NCBI GenBank assembly: GCA_009873655.1
Contig: WAIB01000011.1
Location: 1 to 62,519, forward strand
Origin: Nitrospinota bacterium
GTDB lineage: Bacteria; Nitrospinota; Nitrospinia; Nitrospinales; VA-1
Length of the DNA stretch: 62,519 bases
Direction of reading: 5' to 3'
Under the pieces are notes generated by a model. That model was not told where the DNA came from. It saw only the letters and a program-made list of their open reading frames with translations, and ran no database searches. The position numbers were made by a program, and so were the translations under genes. Positions 10,043 to 20,435 of this stretch are shown in pieces. Within the stretch, counting starts at the first letter, position 1; each line of letters starts with the position of its first letter.

Positions 10043-10414
10043 GTGGCACGAATAGCAGGTGTTGATATCCCCAAAGACAAACAGGCCTGGATTGCCCTGA
10101 CCTATATTTACGGGGTTGGCCGAACCACCTCGCGTGAGATCCTGCAAAAAGCGCAAGTGGGTGCGGAAATAAGGATGAAGGACCTGACAGAAGAAGAGGT
10201 GACTCGAATTCGAAACGTCATTGACAAGGAATACGAGGTTGAAGGGGACCTGAGGCGAAGCGTTACCCTGAACATCAAGCGCCTGATGGATATCAGTTCC
10301 TATAGAGGATTGCGGCATAGAAGGGGACTGCCTGTTCATGGCCAAAGAACACATACAAATGCTCGAACAAGAAAAGGCCCGAAGAAAACCGTAGGGGCTC
10401 GATCAAAAAAATAA
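10043..10414 (+). CDS. rpsM: 30S ribosomal protein S13 (GTG start)
   Basis: S13 forms bridges between the 30S head and the 50S subunit. The 123-residue product begins with GTG after AAGGAG and reads [20 protein letters not shown]. The C-terminal basic tail has the canonical [20 protein letters not shown] and ends [10 protein letters not shown]. Unlike the tight spacing elsewhere in this operon, 79 bases with inverted repeats separate it from rpsK. Confidence 0.97.
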   Translation: MARIAGVDIPKDKQAWIALTYIYGVGRTTSREILQKAQVGAEIRMKDLTEEEVTRIRNVIDKEYEVEGDLRRSVTLNIKRLMDISSYRGLRHRRGLPVHGQRTHTNARTRKGPKKTVGARSKK

Positions 10415-10434
10415 GAGAGCGAACACGAATCGGG

Positions 10435-10474
10435 ATCTAAAATCAGGAGGTTTTAGATACTCTCAAATTTGAGA
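10435..10474 (+). promoter_or_regulatory. Paired inverted repeats between rpsM and rpsK
   Basis: Two symmetric elements lie side by side. The first is ATCTAAAA - loop TCAGGAGG - TTTTAGAT (10435-10458), a perfect 8-base stem whose loop holds an anti-SD-matching AGGAGG. The second is the 14-base perfect palindrome TCTCAAATTTGAGA (10461-10474). In RNA both could fold just upstream of the rpsK start. They may be a processing site or a ribosomal-protein feedback site; this is inference. Confidence 0.5.
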
Positions 10475-10493
10475 ATCTGGAGAAATAAAGTTA

Positions 10494-10883
10494 ATGGATA
10501 AAAAATCCAAAACCGGAAAGAAAAAACAAAAAACCGCCCCCGAAGTGGGGGTAGCCCATATCCAGGCGACTTTTAATAACACCATCATCACTATTTCGGA
10601 TATGTCCGGGAACGTGGTCTCATGGTCCAGTGCGGGAGCGCAGGGATTTAAAGGATCCAGAAAAAGCACTCCCTTTGCAGCGCAGGTTGCAGCCGATAAG
10701 GCGGCTGTAAAAGCCAGGGATATGGGGATGAGAAAGCTTGAAGTCCATGTAAAAGGTCCGGGGTCCGGACGGGAATCTGCAATCCGCTCCTTGCAGGCAG
10801 CGGGAATGGAAATTCTTGTCATTCGTGATAAAACCCCGATTCCGCATAACGGGTGCAGACCCAGGAAACGGAGACGAGTCTAA
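10494..10883 (+). CDS. rpsK: 30S ribosomal protein S11
   Basis: A 129-residue S11 with the conserved core [18 protein letters not shown], the [16 protein letters not shown] segment and the C-terminal [19 protein letters not shown]11 forms part of the platform and the mRNA exit site. A GGAG lies about ten bases before the ATG, at the end of the structured intercistronic segment. Confidence 0.97.
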   Translation: MDKKSKTGKKKQKTAPEVGVAHIQATFNNTIITISDMSGNVVSWSSAGAQGFKGSRKSTPFAAQVAADKAAVKARDMGMRKLEVHVKGPGSGRESAIRSLQAAGMEILVIRDKTPIPHNGCRPRKRRRV

Positions 10884-10911
10884 TGTTTAATCCTGAAAGG
10901 AGAAGCTAAAT

Positions 10912-11538
10912 TTGGCCAGGTATCGAGGTTCTGTTTGTCGGCTCTGTCGGCGAGAAGGAATAAAACTGTATCTTAAGGGGTCCCGCTGTGAAACGGCAAA
11001 ATGTGCTATAGAAAAGAGGGCTTATCCTCCCGGACAGCACGGCCAGGGGCGCACCAAATTCTCCGAATACGGGGTTCAGCTTCGTGAAAAACAAAAAGTA
11101 AAAAGAATATACGGTGTTCTGGAAAAACCATTCAGAAACTACTTTTTTAAAGCAGACCGGAAAAAAGGAGTGACGGGTGAGAACCTTTTGCAAAACCTTG
11201 AGTTGAGGTTTGACAATGTGGTCTACAGGATGGGGTTGGCGCCATCCAGAAATGCGGCCCGCCAACTGGTGCGGCATAAGCATTTCCACGTCAATGGAAA
11301 AAAAATGAACGTTCCTTCTTATATCCTTAAGCAGGGAGATGTCATTACCCCCAATCCGAACAAAAGTAAAAAGAAACCTGTTAATGAGGCGATAGAAGGT
11401 ATTAAAGAAAAAACCCTGCCCGAATGGCTTTCGTTTGACGCTGACAGCAAGCAGGGAATTGTTCAAAGTATGCCTACAAGAGAAGATGTCAAATTGCCAA
11501 TTGAAGAACAATTGATCGTAGAACTCTATTCAAGATAA
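10912..11538 (+). CDS. rpsD: 30S ribosomal protein S4, zinc-binding form (TTG start)
   Basis: The TTG start follows AAAGGAGAAG and gives [16 protein letters not shown]. The N-terminal domain holds four cysteines (CRLC at about residues 9-12, then C26 and C31), the zinc-binding C+ type of S4. The S4 RNA-binding domain lies around residues 95-160 ([19 protein letters not shown]). S4 nucleates 30S assembly and in many bacteria represses its own operon. Length 208 residues is normal. Confidence 0.97.
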   Translation: MARYRGSVCRLCRREGIKLYLKGSRCETAKCAIEKRAYPPGQHGQGRTKFSEYGVQLREKQKVKRIYGVLEKPFRNYFFKADRKKGVTGENLLQNLELRFDNVVYRMGLAPSRNAARQLVRHKHFHVNGKKMNVPSYILKQGDVITPNPNKSKKKPVNEAIEGIKEKTLPEWLSFDADSKQGIVQSMPTREDVKLPIEEQLIVELYSR

Positions 11539-11599
11539 ACAGTAATTCACTAAATATTAAACAATTGATGAGACCCGAAATTTTGGGGTCGGAGGCTAT

Positions 11600-12628
11600 A
11601 TGTTCACAGCCCAGGGAATCGTTAAACCAAAGCGATTAGAATTTGATAAGAAAAACAGATCCGAATTCTATGGAAAGCTCAGCGCAGGCCCATTTGAACG
11701 CGGATTTGGAGTGACCATCGGAAATTCTTTGCGCAGAATGCTGCTGTCCTCCATAGAAGGAGCCGCAGTGGTAGCGGTAAAGTTTGAGGGAATTTTTCAC
11801 GAGTTCTCCTCCATCCCCGGTGTGGTCGAAGATGTTACGGAAATCATCCTGAATATCAAACAGCTCAACCTTAAATTGACGGGGGAGGCCGACTCAAAAC
11901 GCATCTATATCAAGGCTTCGGAAGCGGGTACGGTATGTGCGAAAGATGTGATTGCCGACCCGGATGTTGAAATTCTGAATCCAGACCACGTCCTGTTAAC
12001 CATTGACCAGAGTGCCAAGGTGGACGTGGAAATGATTGTCAGAAAAGGCCGTGGATATGTCTCGGCGGAAAAACACGTGATCGAAAATGAATCCGTTCAA
12101 ATGATTCCAATTGATTCCAATTTTTCTCCCATTGAAAAGATTTCCTACCATGTAGAGAACACGAGGGTGGGGCAGTCCAGCGACTACGATTCCCTTGTAA
12201 TGGAATTGTGGACCAACGGAGGAATCACTCCTGAAGATGCCGTGGCCCACGCAGCAAAAATAGTTAAAGACCATATGCAGATTTTCATCAATTTTGATGA
12301 AGAGCCTGAACCCGTAATGCCTCAGGTGGATGAGAAAAAACAGAAGATGCTGAGTAATATGGCCAAATGTGTTGAAGAACTCGAGCTTTCTGTTCGCTCC
12401 TACAATTGTTTGAAGAATGCCAATATCCAGACCATCGCTGAACTGGTCACCAAGACAGATGGCGAAATGCTTAAAACAAGGAACTTTGGCAGAAAATCTT
12501 TAAACGAAATTAAGGAAATCCTTGAGGAAATGGGTCTCCACCTTGGTATGAAAGTCGAGGAAGAAGATTTAAAGCAAATCAGTCAGGCGCAGAAGAAAAA
12601 AGAAATTGAAACCGAGCCTGAACAATAA
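11600..12628 (+). CDS. rpoA: DNA-directed RNA polymerase subunit alpha
   Basis: Alpha dimerises to start RNA polymerase assembly and contacts UP elements and activators. The 342-residue length is usual. The N-terminal domain has the motif [20 protein letters not shown] near residues 32-51; the C-terminal domain (about 255-325) has the helix-hairpin motif [15 protein letters not shown] and [25 protein letters not shown] lies six bases before the ATG. A small GACCC/GGGTC hairpin sits just upstream. Confidence 0.98.
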   Translation: MFTAQGIVKPKRLEFDKKNRSEFYGKLSAGPFERGFGVTIGNSLRRMLLSSIEGAAVVAVKFEGIFHEFSSIPGVVEDVTEIILNIKQLNLKLTGEADSKRIYIKASEAGTVCAKDVIADPDVEILNPDHVLLTIDQSAKVDVEMIVRKGRGYVSAEKHVIENESVQMIPIDSNFSPIEKISYHVENTRVGQSSDYDSLVMELWTNGGITPEDAVAHAAKIVKDHMQIFINFDEEPEPVMPQVDEKKQKMLSNMAKCVEELELSVRSYNCLKNANIQTIAELVTKTDGEMLKTRNFGRKSLNEIKEILEEMGLHLGMKVEEEDLKQISQAQKKKEIETEPEQ

Positions 12629-12651
12629 GTTTTTAAGGAGTAAAACCAGTA

Positions 12652-13206
12652 ATGCGGCATTTGAAAGCAGGTAGAAAGTTTGGTAGAAGTTCCGCTCACC
12701 GGAAAGCCCTTTTTCGCAACCTGGTGGGAGCGTTGATTCAAAGAGAACGAATCAGAACCACGCTGGCTAAAGCAAAAGAGCTTCGCGGAAAAGTGGAGAA
12801 AACCATCACTCTGGGAAAGAAAGGAACCCTTCACGCCAGACGCCAGGCTTTTAAACTGGCACCGCAAAAAGAGTCCGTAAGCAAAGTGTTCGGAGACCTG
12901 GCAGAACGTTACGCCAACCGACCGGGAGGGTATACCCGAATCATTAAAATAGGGCCTCGTCGTGGAGACAATGCTCCCATGGCTTTCATCGAGTTGGTAG
13001 ATAGGGAGGGTGAGGCCCCTGCACCGAAAAAAGGAAAAGAGGCGGCAAAAAAAGAAACCAAACCCAAGGCAACCGAGAAAAAAGCCGGGGAGAAAAAAGA
13101 AGCCAAACCAAAAGCCACAGAGAAAAAAGCCGCGGAGAAAAAAGAAACCAAAAAGAAAGCTGAGCCAAAAAAATCTGCCCCAAAGAAAAAGGAAGATAAA
13201 AAATAA
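12652..13206 (+). CDS. rplQ: 50S ribosomal protein L17 with Lys/Ala-rich tail
   Basis: The first about 120 residues are a normal L17 ([59 protein letters not shown]). From about residue 122 to 184 follows a low-complexity basic tail with imperfect repeats of the type [15 protein letters not shown]. Bacterial L17 usually ends near 120-130 residues, so the tail is an addition. Such tails bind nucleic acid non-specifically in other proteins; its role here is not known. It closes the ribosomal operon. Confidence 0.95.
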   Translation: MRHLKAGRKFGRSSAHRKALFRNLVGALIQRERIRTTLAKAKELRGKVEKTITLGKKGTLHARRQAFKLAPQKESVSKVFGDLAERYANRPGGYTRIIKIGPRRGDNAPMAFIELVDREGEAPAPKKGKEAAKKETKPKATEKKAGEKKEAKPKATEKKAAEKKETKKKAEPKKSAPKKKEDKK

Positions 13207-13228
13207 CGAAGCTTCCTTTCGTTAAACG

Positions 13229-13645
13229 TTAAAGGCAGTTGGGCCCTACTCCCGTTGGACCATGCTTGAACCTGAAATTGGTATTTTCCTTTATATAAAT
13301 CAATAAATCATCATAGCTTTTGAAGTGCTCTGTAAACCCGTAATCATCCCCTGTATATTCGCAGGATTCGGTACTATGTTCGCGGCACATATAGGGACGG
13401 TGTTCATAGATGGCACATTTGTTGTCAGGCATTAAAAAATTACAGCGATTATGGATCATGATGAACCAGTCTTGCCTGTAAATATAAATGGAAACGTTTT
13501 CGTGGGCAATTTTCCAAAGAAGACTTTCGTAGTCGCGTCGGTCTTCAGGCTCATCTATTCCAAAGGCGAAATAATTGCAACAGTAAGCCGGTAGGCATTT
13601 TTCGCATTGGTGGGTGTCATCTCTTTTACTTTTTGTTTTAGCCAT
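13229..13645 (-). CDS. YkgJ-type cysteine-cluster protein
   Basis: This 138-residue protein belongs to the YkgJ / CxxCxxCC family of putative zinc- or iron-chelating proteins. The cysteines group as CEKCLPAYCCNYF near the N-terminus, CNFLMPDNKCAIYEHRPYMC in the middle and CEYT later, a family pattern. Substrate and partner are unknown for the family. It faces the ribosomal operon tail-to-tail with only 22 bases between the stops. Confidence 0.8.
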   Translation of the reverse strand: MAKTKSKRDDTHQCEKCLPAYCCNYFAFGIDEPEDRRDYESLLWKIAHENVSIYIYRQDWFIMIHNRCNFLMPDNKCAIYEHRPYMCREHSTESCEYTGDDYGFTEHFKSYDDLLIYIKENTNFRFKHGPTGVGPNCL

Positions 13646-14063
13646 TGGTAATCCTTAGATGGTTCAGGAGATAGTGGATTTGATAATCGAAACAGGTGGC
13701 TATTTTGCCTGCCAAAATTTAAGGAGTCAACCCAAGGCTATATCCTGATAAATTAATTGCCGCCTCCTAGAGAAAGGCTTGGAAATAGGTGATATTTTGA
13801 AAAGCAACGACCTCTTTTCAGCTTGGCCTCGCCGGCTCCAGGCAAGGGGATAGAAAGGGGTTGACAAATGGGAAATAACTGGATAGAGTAAGTAAGCTCC
13901 GAAAGCTCCCAGACATATCCCTTTAAAATCCAATCACATATTAGCTTAATTATTTTGCGCTTTCGCCGTTATTTATTTAGGAAACCATTTAAAATTCATA
14001 AATACTTCCTGACTTTAAATCCACCAATAACGAAACAGGGCCAGTCCTGACCTCACCTCAAAG
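13646..14063. other. Intergenic region with probable rho leader
   Basis: These 418 bases hold no credible gene. A minus-strand 68-codon reading at 13727-13933 has no ribosome binding site and looks like chance. The right half carries the proposed rho promoter and about 170 bases of untranslated leader with a repeated AGCTCC element (AGCTCCGAAAGCTCC near 13897). Confidence 0.5.
13861..13889 (+). promoter_or_regulatory. Sigma70-type promoter for rho
   Basis: A perfect -35 box TTGACA is followed after 17 bases by TAGAGT (four of six matches to TATAAT). Transcription would start near 13896 and leave a leader of about 168 bases before the rho ATG. A long leader is known from E. coli rho, where Rho terminates its own mRNA there; the same control here is inference. 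Confidence 0.5.
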
Positions 14064-15335
14064 ATGCCACAAACCATGAACCAAATGAACATTGAAGAAC
14101 TCAAGTCTAAAACTATATCCGAGCTTACAAATATCGCCAAAGATTTAAAAATTCAGGGCCATAGCGGTCTCAGAAAGCAGGACCTGATTTTTAGAATACT
14201 GGAAGCCAAGACCGAAAAAGACGGTTTGATGTTCGGACAAGGGGTATTGGAAATCCTTCCTGATGGATTCGGTTTCCTAAGAGCGCCGACCTATAATTAT
14301 CTCCCCGGTCCGGATGACATCTATGTATCGCCTTCCCAGATCCGGAAATTTGATATGCGAACGGGAGATACGATTTCCGGTCAGATTCGGCCCCCAAAAG
14401 ACAGCGAACGCTATTTTGCCTTGTTGAAGGTTGAAGCCATCAATTTTGAGAATCCGGACAAGACGAAAGATAAAATATTATTCGATAACCTGACTCCTCT
14501 TTACCCTGAAGAGCGGATCCGCCTGGAAACCCCGGGAGGGAAAGACTACAGTGCCCGTGTCATGGATCTGATGACACCTATCGGGAAAGGGCAGCGCGGA
14601 CTGATTGTGGCGCCTCCCAGGACCGGAAAAACCATGCTATTGCAGTCGGTGGCAAATAGCATCAGCACCAATTTCCCGGAAATTGCTCTGATCGTGCTTC
14701 TGATTGACGAAAGACCTGAAGAAGTAACAGATATGGAGCGTTCCGTCCGCGGAGAAGTCATCAGTTCCACTTTTGATGAGCCCGCTCAGCGCCACGTACA
14801 GGTTGCTGAGATGGTCATAGAAAAGGCCAAGAGGCTGGTGGAACACAAGCGCGATGTCGTTATTCTGCTAGACAGCATCACCCGCCTGGCCCGGGCTTAC
14901 AATGCCATTGTTCCCCCCAGCGGTAAAGTATTATCAGGAGGTGTTGACTCAAATGCCCTGCAGCGTCCGAAAAGATTTTTTGGTGCCGCCAGAAACCTGG
15001 AGGAGGGTGGAAGCCTGACCATCATTGCCACTGCCCTGGTTGACACAGGAAGCAGAATGGATGACGTTATTTTCGAGGAATTCAAGGGAACGGGTAATAT
15101 GGAAATCGTGCTCGACCGCAAACTTGCCGATAAGAGAACCTTTCCTTCCATTGATATCAACCGCTCAGGAACCCGAAAAGAAGAATTGTTATTGCCGGAG
15201 GCCGACCTCCAACGCGTGTGGTTATTGAGAAAAGTTTTGCTCCCCATGGGCATCCATGATACGATGGACCTTCTCCTGCAGAAGATTAAAGAATCCAAAA
15301 CGAACGCTGAATTTTTGGCGACTATGAACTCTTGA
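14064..15335 (+). CDS. rho: Transcription termination factor Rho
   Basis: Rho is the hexameric RNA-dependent ATPase that ends transcription. The 423 residues contain an N-terminal SAP-like helix domain (about 10-50), the cold-shock RNA-binding domain ([17 protein letters not shown], about 62-80), the Walker A motif APPRTGKT (near residue 182), the Walker B segment [17 protein letters not shown] and the R-loop/arginine-finger region. Nearby in-frame ATGs at 14076 and 14085 could also serve as start. It is followed ten bases later by rpmE. Confidence 0.97.
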   Translation: MPQTMNQMNIEELKSKTISELTNIAKDLKIQGHSGLRKQDLIFRILEAKTEKDGLMFGQGVLEILPDGFGFLRAPTYNYLPGPDDIYVSPSQIRKFDMRTGDTISGQIRPPKDSERYFALLKVEAINFENPDKTKDKILFDNLTPLYPEERIRLETPGGKDYSARVMDLMTPIGKGQRGLIVAPPRTGKTMLLQSVANSISTNFPEIALIVLLIDERPEEVTDMERSVRGEVISSTFDEPAQRHVQVAEMVIEKAKRLVEHKRDVVILLDSITRLARAYNAIVPPSGKVLSGGVDSNALQRPKRFFGAARNLEEGGSLTIIATALVDTGSRMDDVIFEEFKGTGNMEIVLDRKLADKRTFPSIDINRSGTRKEELLLPEADLQRVWLLRKVLLPMGIHDTMDLLLQKIKESKTNAEFLATMNS

Positions 15336-15345
15336 CGGTGACACA

Positions 15346-15573
15346 ATGAAATCAGGCATTCATCCAGAATATTTTGAAACCAGGGTCCGCTGCGCTTGCG
15401 GGGCAGAAGTGGAAACGCGAACCACCATGAAAGATCTGCACGTGGAAATCTGTTCGGAATGCCATCCTTTTTTCACGGGAAAACAAAAACTTCTTGATAC
15501 CGCAGGTCGGATCGAGAAATTCAAGCGCAAGTACGCCAAAGCAAAACCTCAAGAATCCGCAAGCCCTCAGTAG
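15346..15573 (+). CDS. rpmE: 50S ribosomal protein L31, zinc-binding form
   Basis: The 75-residue product starts [19 protein letters not shown] and has the CxC ... CxxC zinc pattern (CAC near 16-18 and CSEC near 37-40) of the C+ type L31. The motif [20 protein letters not shown] is strongly conserved. A short Lys/Ala/Gln tail follows. The rho-rpmE-prfA order is common in bacteria. Confidence 0.96.
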   Translation: MKSGIHPEYFETRVRCACGAEVETRTTMKDLHVEICSECHPFFTGKQKLLDTAGRIEKFKRKYAKAKPQESASPQ

Positions 15574-15635
15574 CTTCTCCTTCTTCTCTTTCCCCGGCTT
15601 TTCCCGCCTGAGCGGGATTTCCAAAGGCATCTCCC

Positions 15636-16703
15636 ATGTTCGACAAGTTGAAAACGGTTGAAAAGCGTTACAACGATCTCAATGATTTGCTGAGTGATCC
15701 AAAAATCATCGCCCAGCAGTCCGAATTCCAGAAGTATGCCAAAGAACAATCCGATTTGACTCCCATTGTAAACAGGTTTCAGGAGTTACAAAAATATGTA
15801 AAACAATTGGATGAGAGCAAAAAAATTCTGGAGGAAGAAAAAGATCCGGAATTGCTGGAGATGGCAGAGGAGGATTTAATTGAGGTAGAGGCACAAAAGC
15901 AAAAAGCGGAAGAAGATTTAAAAATTCTTCTATTACCCAAAGACCCGCGGGATGAGCGCAATGTAATCGTAGAAATCAGAGCGGGAACAGGGGGAGAGGA
16001 AGCAGCCTTGTTCTCCAATGACCTGTTCCGAATGTATTCCCGTTTTGCAGAAGAAAAAAAATGGCAGGTAGAAATTTTAAGTTCCAACCTCACGGGAAAG
16101 GGCGGTTTCAAAGAAGTGATTTTCAGTATTACTGGAAGAGGGGTTTACAGCAGGTTGAAATATGAAGGGGGTACCCATCGCGTTCAACGTGTTCCTGATA
16201 CAGAAAGCCAGGGACGCATCCACACCTCAGCAGTTACGGTGGCAATCCTTCCTGAAGTCGAAGACGTAGACATAAAAATAAATCCCGCAGATATTAAAAT
16301 TGATGTATACCGTGCATCGGGCCCCGGTGGACAAAGTGTTAACACAACGGATTCGGCTGTGCGACTCACCTATGTGCCCACTGGAATGGTGGTCACATGT
16401 CAGGATGAAAAGTCACAACATAAAAACCGGGAAAAGGCCATGAAAGTTTTAAGAGCTCGACTGTATGATGAGGAACAGAAAAAAATGCATGACGAGCAGG
16501 CAAGTGAAAGAAAGCAGCAGGTCGGCTCCGGCGACCGCAGCGAACGCATACGAACCTATAATTTTCCGCAAGAGAGGGTCACGGATCACCGGATCGGACT
16601 TACCTTACACAAGCTGACTGCCGTTATGGAAGGAGATCTCGATGAAATCATCGATGCTTTAAGCTTGCATTTTCAATCCGAGGCGCTTAAAGGGGACATC
16701 TAA
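15636..16703 (+). CDS. prfA: Peptide chain release factor 1
   Basis: RF1 reads UAA and UAG and triggers peptide release. The 355-residue product has the catalytic GGQ motif ([19 protein letters not shown] near residue 231). The tripeptide region reads [14 protein letters not shown] near residue 186, which is the PxT type of RF1 and not the SPF of RF2. The glutamine of GGQ is the methylation target of PrmC, whose gene follows six bases later. Confidence 0.97.
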   Translation: MFDKLKTVEKRYNDLNDLLSDPKIIAQQSEFQKYAKEQSDLTPIVNRFQELQKYVKQLDESKKILEEEKDPELLEMAEEDLIEVEAQKQKAEEDLKILLLPKDPRDERNVIVEIRAGTGGEEAALFSNDLFRMYSRFAEEKKWQVEILSSNLTGKGGFKEVIFSITGRGVYSRLKYEGGTHRVQRVPDTESQGRIHTSAVTVAILPEVEDVDIKINPADIKIDVYRASGPGGQSVNTTDSAVRLTYVPTGMVVTCQDEKSQHKNREKAMKVLRARLYDEEQKKMHDEQASERKQQVGSGDRSERIRTYNFPQERVTDHRIGLTLHKLTAVMEGDLDEIIDALSLHFQSEALKGDI

Positions 16704-16708
16704 AAAGG

Positions 16709-17560
16709 ATGGTTTCCAATATCAACTCATTTCTAAATTGGTCCCAAAACCAATTGGCGGGCGTGCACTCGCCTCGACTGGACTCGGAAATTCTTCTTGC
16801 CCACACCTTAAAACTTTCACGGACCCAGCTCAGGACCCAATTCGATAGGGTCCTAAATGATTCTGAAAAAAATCTAGCAAAAAAATATGTGCAACGCCGG
16901 CGGAACCGGGAACCCGTTTCACAAATTGTGGGATACCAGGAGTTTTGGTCTCTCAATTTTGCAGTTGATAAGAATGTTTTGACACCCCGACCCGAAACGG
17001 AAATTTTGATAGAAACCGCGTTGAGTTGTCCGTCTCATGGAAAAATTCTTGACTTGGGAACGGGATCGGGAGTCCTGGCCGTAGTAATGGCAAAAGAGGT
17101 TCCCGGTTGTGAAGTGGTGGCCCTGGAATTGGACCCGAAGGCTTTAAGTATTGCCAGAGAAAATGCAAAGGTTCATGGCGTTGATGATAGAGTCGAATTT
17201 ATTTGCGGCGATTTAATAGAAGGAGATTGGCGTGGTAACTATTCCATGATTCTATCAAACCCACCTTATATCCCCTCCGCTGATATCCAAAAGATAATGC
17301 CAGAGGTCCAAAATTATGAACCACTCAAAGCCCTCGACGGGGGGCTGGATGGCCTGGATTTTTATCGCGATATTATTCCGAAAGCCAGGAACCGACTTGA
17401 GAAAAATGGATATCTGATATTAGAAATCGGTCATTCTCAAGCTGACGATATAAAAACAATTTTTCAAAAATCATCAGGTTTCAAAAATATTCAAGTGATT
17501 CAAGATTATTCAGGTTACGACCGTGTGATAAAAGCTAAAAAGGAAAGCTCCGATGGATAA
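16709..17560 (+). CDS. prmC: Release factor glutamine methyltransferase
   Basis: PrmC methylates the GGQ glutamine of release factors using S-adenosylmethionine. The 283-residue protein has the N-terminal helical domain (about 1-80), the SAM-binding motif [18 protein letters not shown] and the catalytic NPPY motif near residue 183, as in the E. coli enzyme. An AAGGATG start context follows prfA directly. Its 3' end overlaps murA by eight bases, so the three genes appear coupled. Confidence 0.96.
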   Translation: MVSNINSFLNWSQNQLAGVHSPRLDSEILLAHTLKLSRTQLRTQFDRVLNDSEKNLAKKYVQRRRNREPVSQIVGYQEFWSLNFAVDKNVLTPRPETEILIETALSCPSHGKILDLGTGSGVLAVVMAKEVPGCEVVALELDPKALSIARENAKVHGVDDRVEFICGDLIEGDWRGNYSMILSNPPYIPSADIQKIMPEVQNYEPLKALDGGLDGLDFYRDIIPKARNRLEKNGYLILEIGHSQADDIKTIFQKSSGFKNIQVIQDYSGYDRVIKAKKESSDG

Positions 17561-18806
17561 GATAGTCATTGAAGGCGGCACTCCGCTGAATGGAACAGTA
17601 AAAATGAGCGGGGCAAAGAATGCGGTGCTCCCCATTCTTGCAGCGACTTTATTGACTCAGGGAAGAAATATTATAAAGGGAGTTCCCAAAGTCCGCGATG
17701 TAGCCACCATGATCAAACTATTGGAAGATCTGGGCGCAAAATTAGAAAGTTACAGTAACGAAAAAATAGTTATAGACACCTCAAAGGCAGATAACCCGGA
17801 AGCTCCCTACGACCTTGTTTCAACCATGCGGGCCTCGTGCCTGGTACTGGGTCCCTTGCTGGCAAGACTGGGAAAGGCGCGAGTCTCTTTGCCGGGAGGT
17901 TGCGCCATTGGTGAACGACCCATCGACCTTCATATTAAAGGGCTGGAAGCAATGGGTGCAAAAATAACCCTGGAACAGGGTTATGTTCAAGGTAAAGCGG
18001 ACCGCCTGAAGGGCATCCAATTTTATTTTGATACCGTTTCGGTGACGGGAACTGCAAACTTGATAATGGCGGCGGTTTTAGCAGAAGGGGAAACCATTCT
18101 TGAAAATGCAGCGAAAGAACCGGAAGTCGTATTTCTTGCTGATATATTGAATCAGGTAGGAGCAAAAATATCAGGCCATGGAACAGATATAATAACCATT
18201 CAGGGAACGTCTTCGCTCAAACCCATCGAATGCACCATTTTTCCTGATCGAATTGAAACAGGAACATTTATGATTGCGGCAGCAATTACAAAAGGGGATG
18301 TAACGATTGAAAATTGCAATCCACAGCATGTAGAACCCATTACCTTGAAGCTCCAGGAAGCTCAAGCAGATGTGGAAATCAGTAAAAATAAAATCCGGGT
18401 AAAGGGTAAAGACATCATCGATTCCGTGAATGCCAAGACCCATCCTTACCCTGGTTTCCCCACCGATATTCAGGCACAATTTATGGCTTTGATGACTTTG
18501 GCGCAAGGACAGAGTATTATCGTGGAGACGGTTTTCGAAAACCGGTTCATGCACGTTGCCGAATTAAAAAGAATGGGTGCCGATATTTCACTGGATGGGC
18601 ATACCGCGATTATAAAGGGCGTCAAGAGCCTTTCGGGAGCCCCGCTGATGGCCACCGATTTGCGTGCCAGCGCTTCTTTGGTTTTAGCCGCTGTGGCTGC
18701 CAAAGGCCAGTCCATAATTTCACGGGTTTATCATATAGACCGCGGCTATGTTGGCATTGAAAAAAAGTTATCGAAACTGGGTGCGCAGATACGCCGAATA
18801 AAATAA
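17553..18806 (+). CDS. murA: UDP-N-acetylglucosamine 1-carboxyvinyltransferase
   Basis: MurA performs the first committed step of peptidoglycan synthesis, adding enolpyruvate to UDP-GlcNAc. The 417-residue length is normal. The active-site cysteine, target of fosfomycin, is present in [14 protein letters not shown] (about Cys117). Other conserved pieces are [17 protein letters not shown] and the substrate-binding [15 protein letters not shown]. It overlaps prmC by eight bases. Confidence 0.97.
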   Translation: MDKIVIEGGTPLNGTVKMSGAKNAVLPILAATLLTQGRNIIKGVPKVRDVATMIKLLEDLGAKLESYSNEKIVIDTSKADNPEAPYDLVSTMRASCLVLGPLLARLGKARVSLPGGCAIGERPIDLHIKGLEAMGAKITLEQGYVQGKADRLKGIQFYFDTVSVTGTANLIMAAVLAEGETILENAAKEPEVVFLADILNQVGAKISGHGTDIITIQGTSSLKPIECTIFPDRIETGTFMIAAAITKGDVTIENCNPQHVEPITLKLQEAQADVEISKNKIRVKGKDIIDSVNAKTHPYPGFPTDIQAQFMALMTLAQGQSIIVETVFENRFMHVAELKRMGADISLDGHTAIIKGVKSLSGAPLMATDLRASASLVLAAVAAKGQSIISRVYHIDRGYVGIEKKLSKLGAQIRRIK

Positions 18807-18893
18807 AATTTTCTATAACCCGGCCTGGGTGTTATGGAAGCGCCCCTGCAAGGTTTAGAAACCAAAGCATATTAAAAAGCACAGGGTAAAGTT

Positions 18894-19973
18894 ATGGATG
18901 AGTCCCGCCCCTTATATGATCAGGATATTCACAGTATTTTATTGTGGATGCCCAACTGGATTGGCGATGTGATATTGACTCTTCCTTCCCTGCAATCTTT
19001 ACGCCGTGCTTACCCAAAGGCGCGCATAACGGTTGTTGTAAAACCTCCCTCCGATGAATTGCTCCTGGGCCATCCTGCAATCAACACCGTTCTCCCTCTT
19101 CCATCTGGACCCGAAGCGGGTTTCTGGAAACGTATTAATTTTGCGCGCAGCTTGAAAAAATATCAGTTTGATGTGGGGATTGTTATTCCCAACTCATTTG
19201 GTGCGGCATTTTTATTAAGCCTGACAGGAGCAAAAAACAGATTGGGGTACAATACCGATGGCAGGGATATTTTGCTGACACACCCGATTACTACAACAAA
19301 TCATCTTAAAAAAAGCCAGTACCGAGTAGAGTATTATTTTAAAATTTTTTCTCCATTAAAAATGGATATTCCAGATACTGTTTTTAGCCCGGTTGTTAAA
19401 CAGGAAGGCGATTTGTCAGTTCGAGAAGCATTACTGAATATTGGGCTTGATGAGGACGAAGAGTTTATAACACTCCATCCGGGAACATCGAAAGTGGAAA
19501 GAAGCTGGCATGTAGAACGGTTTGGAATTTTATGCCAGAAAATTTTTAAAGCGGACGGGAAAAAACTGGTTTTGCTGGGTACAAAATCCGAGGAAGATAT
19601 GCTGAACAGAATCAAAGATTATTGCCCTCCCGGAAAGGTAAAAGTTATTCCCCCAATGAATTTAAGGGTTTTGGCCGGAGTTTTGAAAAAAAGCAGGATT
19701 TTTATTGGCAATGATAGCGGAATGATGCATCTTGCGGCGATGGTGGGTACCCCGATTGTGGGAATATTTGGCCCCGGCAACCCCAATACATCAGGGCCTT
19801 ATATGGATTCTGAATTTTGTGAAATATTAACTCAGAATTATTCCTGCTCTCCCTGTCGGCAACGTTTTTTTAAAGAATGTAAACCGTCTCCACATAATAA
19901 ACCTTATTGCCTGGAAGACATCACGGTGAAAAATGTGCATGAGGCTATATACAGGCTTATGAAAAGAGTTTGA
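18894..19973 (+). CDS. ADP-heptose:LPS heptosyltransferase (GT9), WaaF-like
   Basis: This 359-residue GT9 protein begins its domain with SILLWMPNWIGDVILTLPSL and contains the nucleotide-sugar pocket motif GNDSGMMHLAAMVGTPIVGIFGPG near residues 275-298. Members add heptose to the LPS inner core; the arrangement most resembles heptosyltransferase II (WaaF). Exact acceptor cannot be told from sequence. It lies 87 bases behind murA, in line with an envelope role. Confidence 0.85.
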   Translation: MDESRPLYDQDIHSILLWMPNWIGDVILTLPSLQSLRRAYPKARITVVVKPPSDELLLGHPAINTVLPLPSGPEAGFWKRINFARSLKKYQFDVGIVIPNSFGAAFLLSLTGAKNRLGYNTDGRDILLTHPITTTNHLKKSQYRVEYYFKIFSPLKMDIPDTVFSPVVKQEGDLSVREALLNIGLDEDEEFITLHPGTSKVERSWHVERFGILCQKIFKADGKKLVLLGTKSEEDMLNRIKDYCPPGKVKVIPPMNLRVLAGVLKKSRIFIGNDSGMMHLAAMVGTPIVGIFGPGNPNTSGPYMDSEFCEILTQNYSCSPCRQRFFKECKPSPHNKPYCLEDITVKNVHEAIYRLMKRV

Positions 19974-19979
19974 TTTTGG

Positions 19980-20324
19980 CTATTGGCAGAAGTAATCCTG
20001 AATAAGTTCGTCTTCATCGGGTGTCAGGTGACGGATATTAGCCGGACTGGGCGCAGAGATCAGCGACTCTTTTCTCCATTGAGTTTTTATTTTTCCCAGA
20101 TCTTCCACCTCACAGATTTCATGAGGCAGGGCGATGGTCTTACCCCTGATCTGTAAAAAACCACCCAGTTTGATTATTAAATAACGGCAAATATGGGTTT
20201 CAGGTTCCACCAGCAATGCATCGACCTTAGCGATTGCCTCATTAAACTTATCGTAAACAAAAAAGCCGACGACCTGATCTTTTTTTGCCAACTGGAAAGT
20301 GTTTTCAGAAATGTATAGAAACAT
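19980..20324 (-). CDS. PRC-barrel domain protein
   Basis: The N-terminal about 75 residues match the PRC-barrel fold: a strand GFFVYDKFNEAIAKVDALLV, then ETHICRYLIIKLGGFL and GKTIALPHEICEV. PRC barrels occur in photosynthetic reaction-centre H subunits, RimM and stress proteins. A start ATG at 20324 follows a GGGG-rich site; a TTG four codons upstream is possible. There is no signal peptide. No function can be assigned. Confidence 0.65.
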   Translation of the reverse strand: MFLYISENTFQLAKKDQVVGFFVYDKFNEAIAKVDALLVEPETHICRYLIIKLGGFLQIRGKTIALPHEICEVEDLGKIKTQWRKESLISAPSPANIRHLTPDEDELIQDYFCQ

Positions 20325-20435
20325 TCCCCACCCCAACGAAAGTTTTTATACTCTGCATTATACCAGAGGGAATGGGTGTCTTCGGAAAGAAGGATTTAGT
20401 TTGCATATGGAAATTGGGTGAATTAAATTTGATGA

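Noticed and set aside
10906-11511. 201-codon minus-strand frame
   Set aside because: Antisense shadow of rpsD.
13727-13933. 68-codon minus-strand frame
   Set aside because: No ribosome binding site or domain, and it overlaps the proposed rho promoter.
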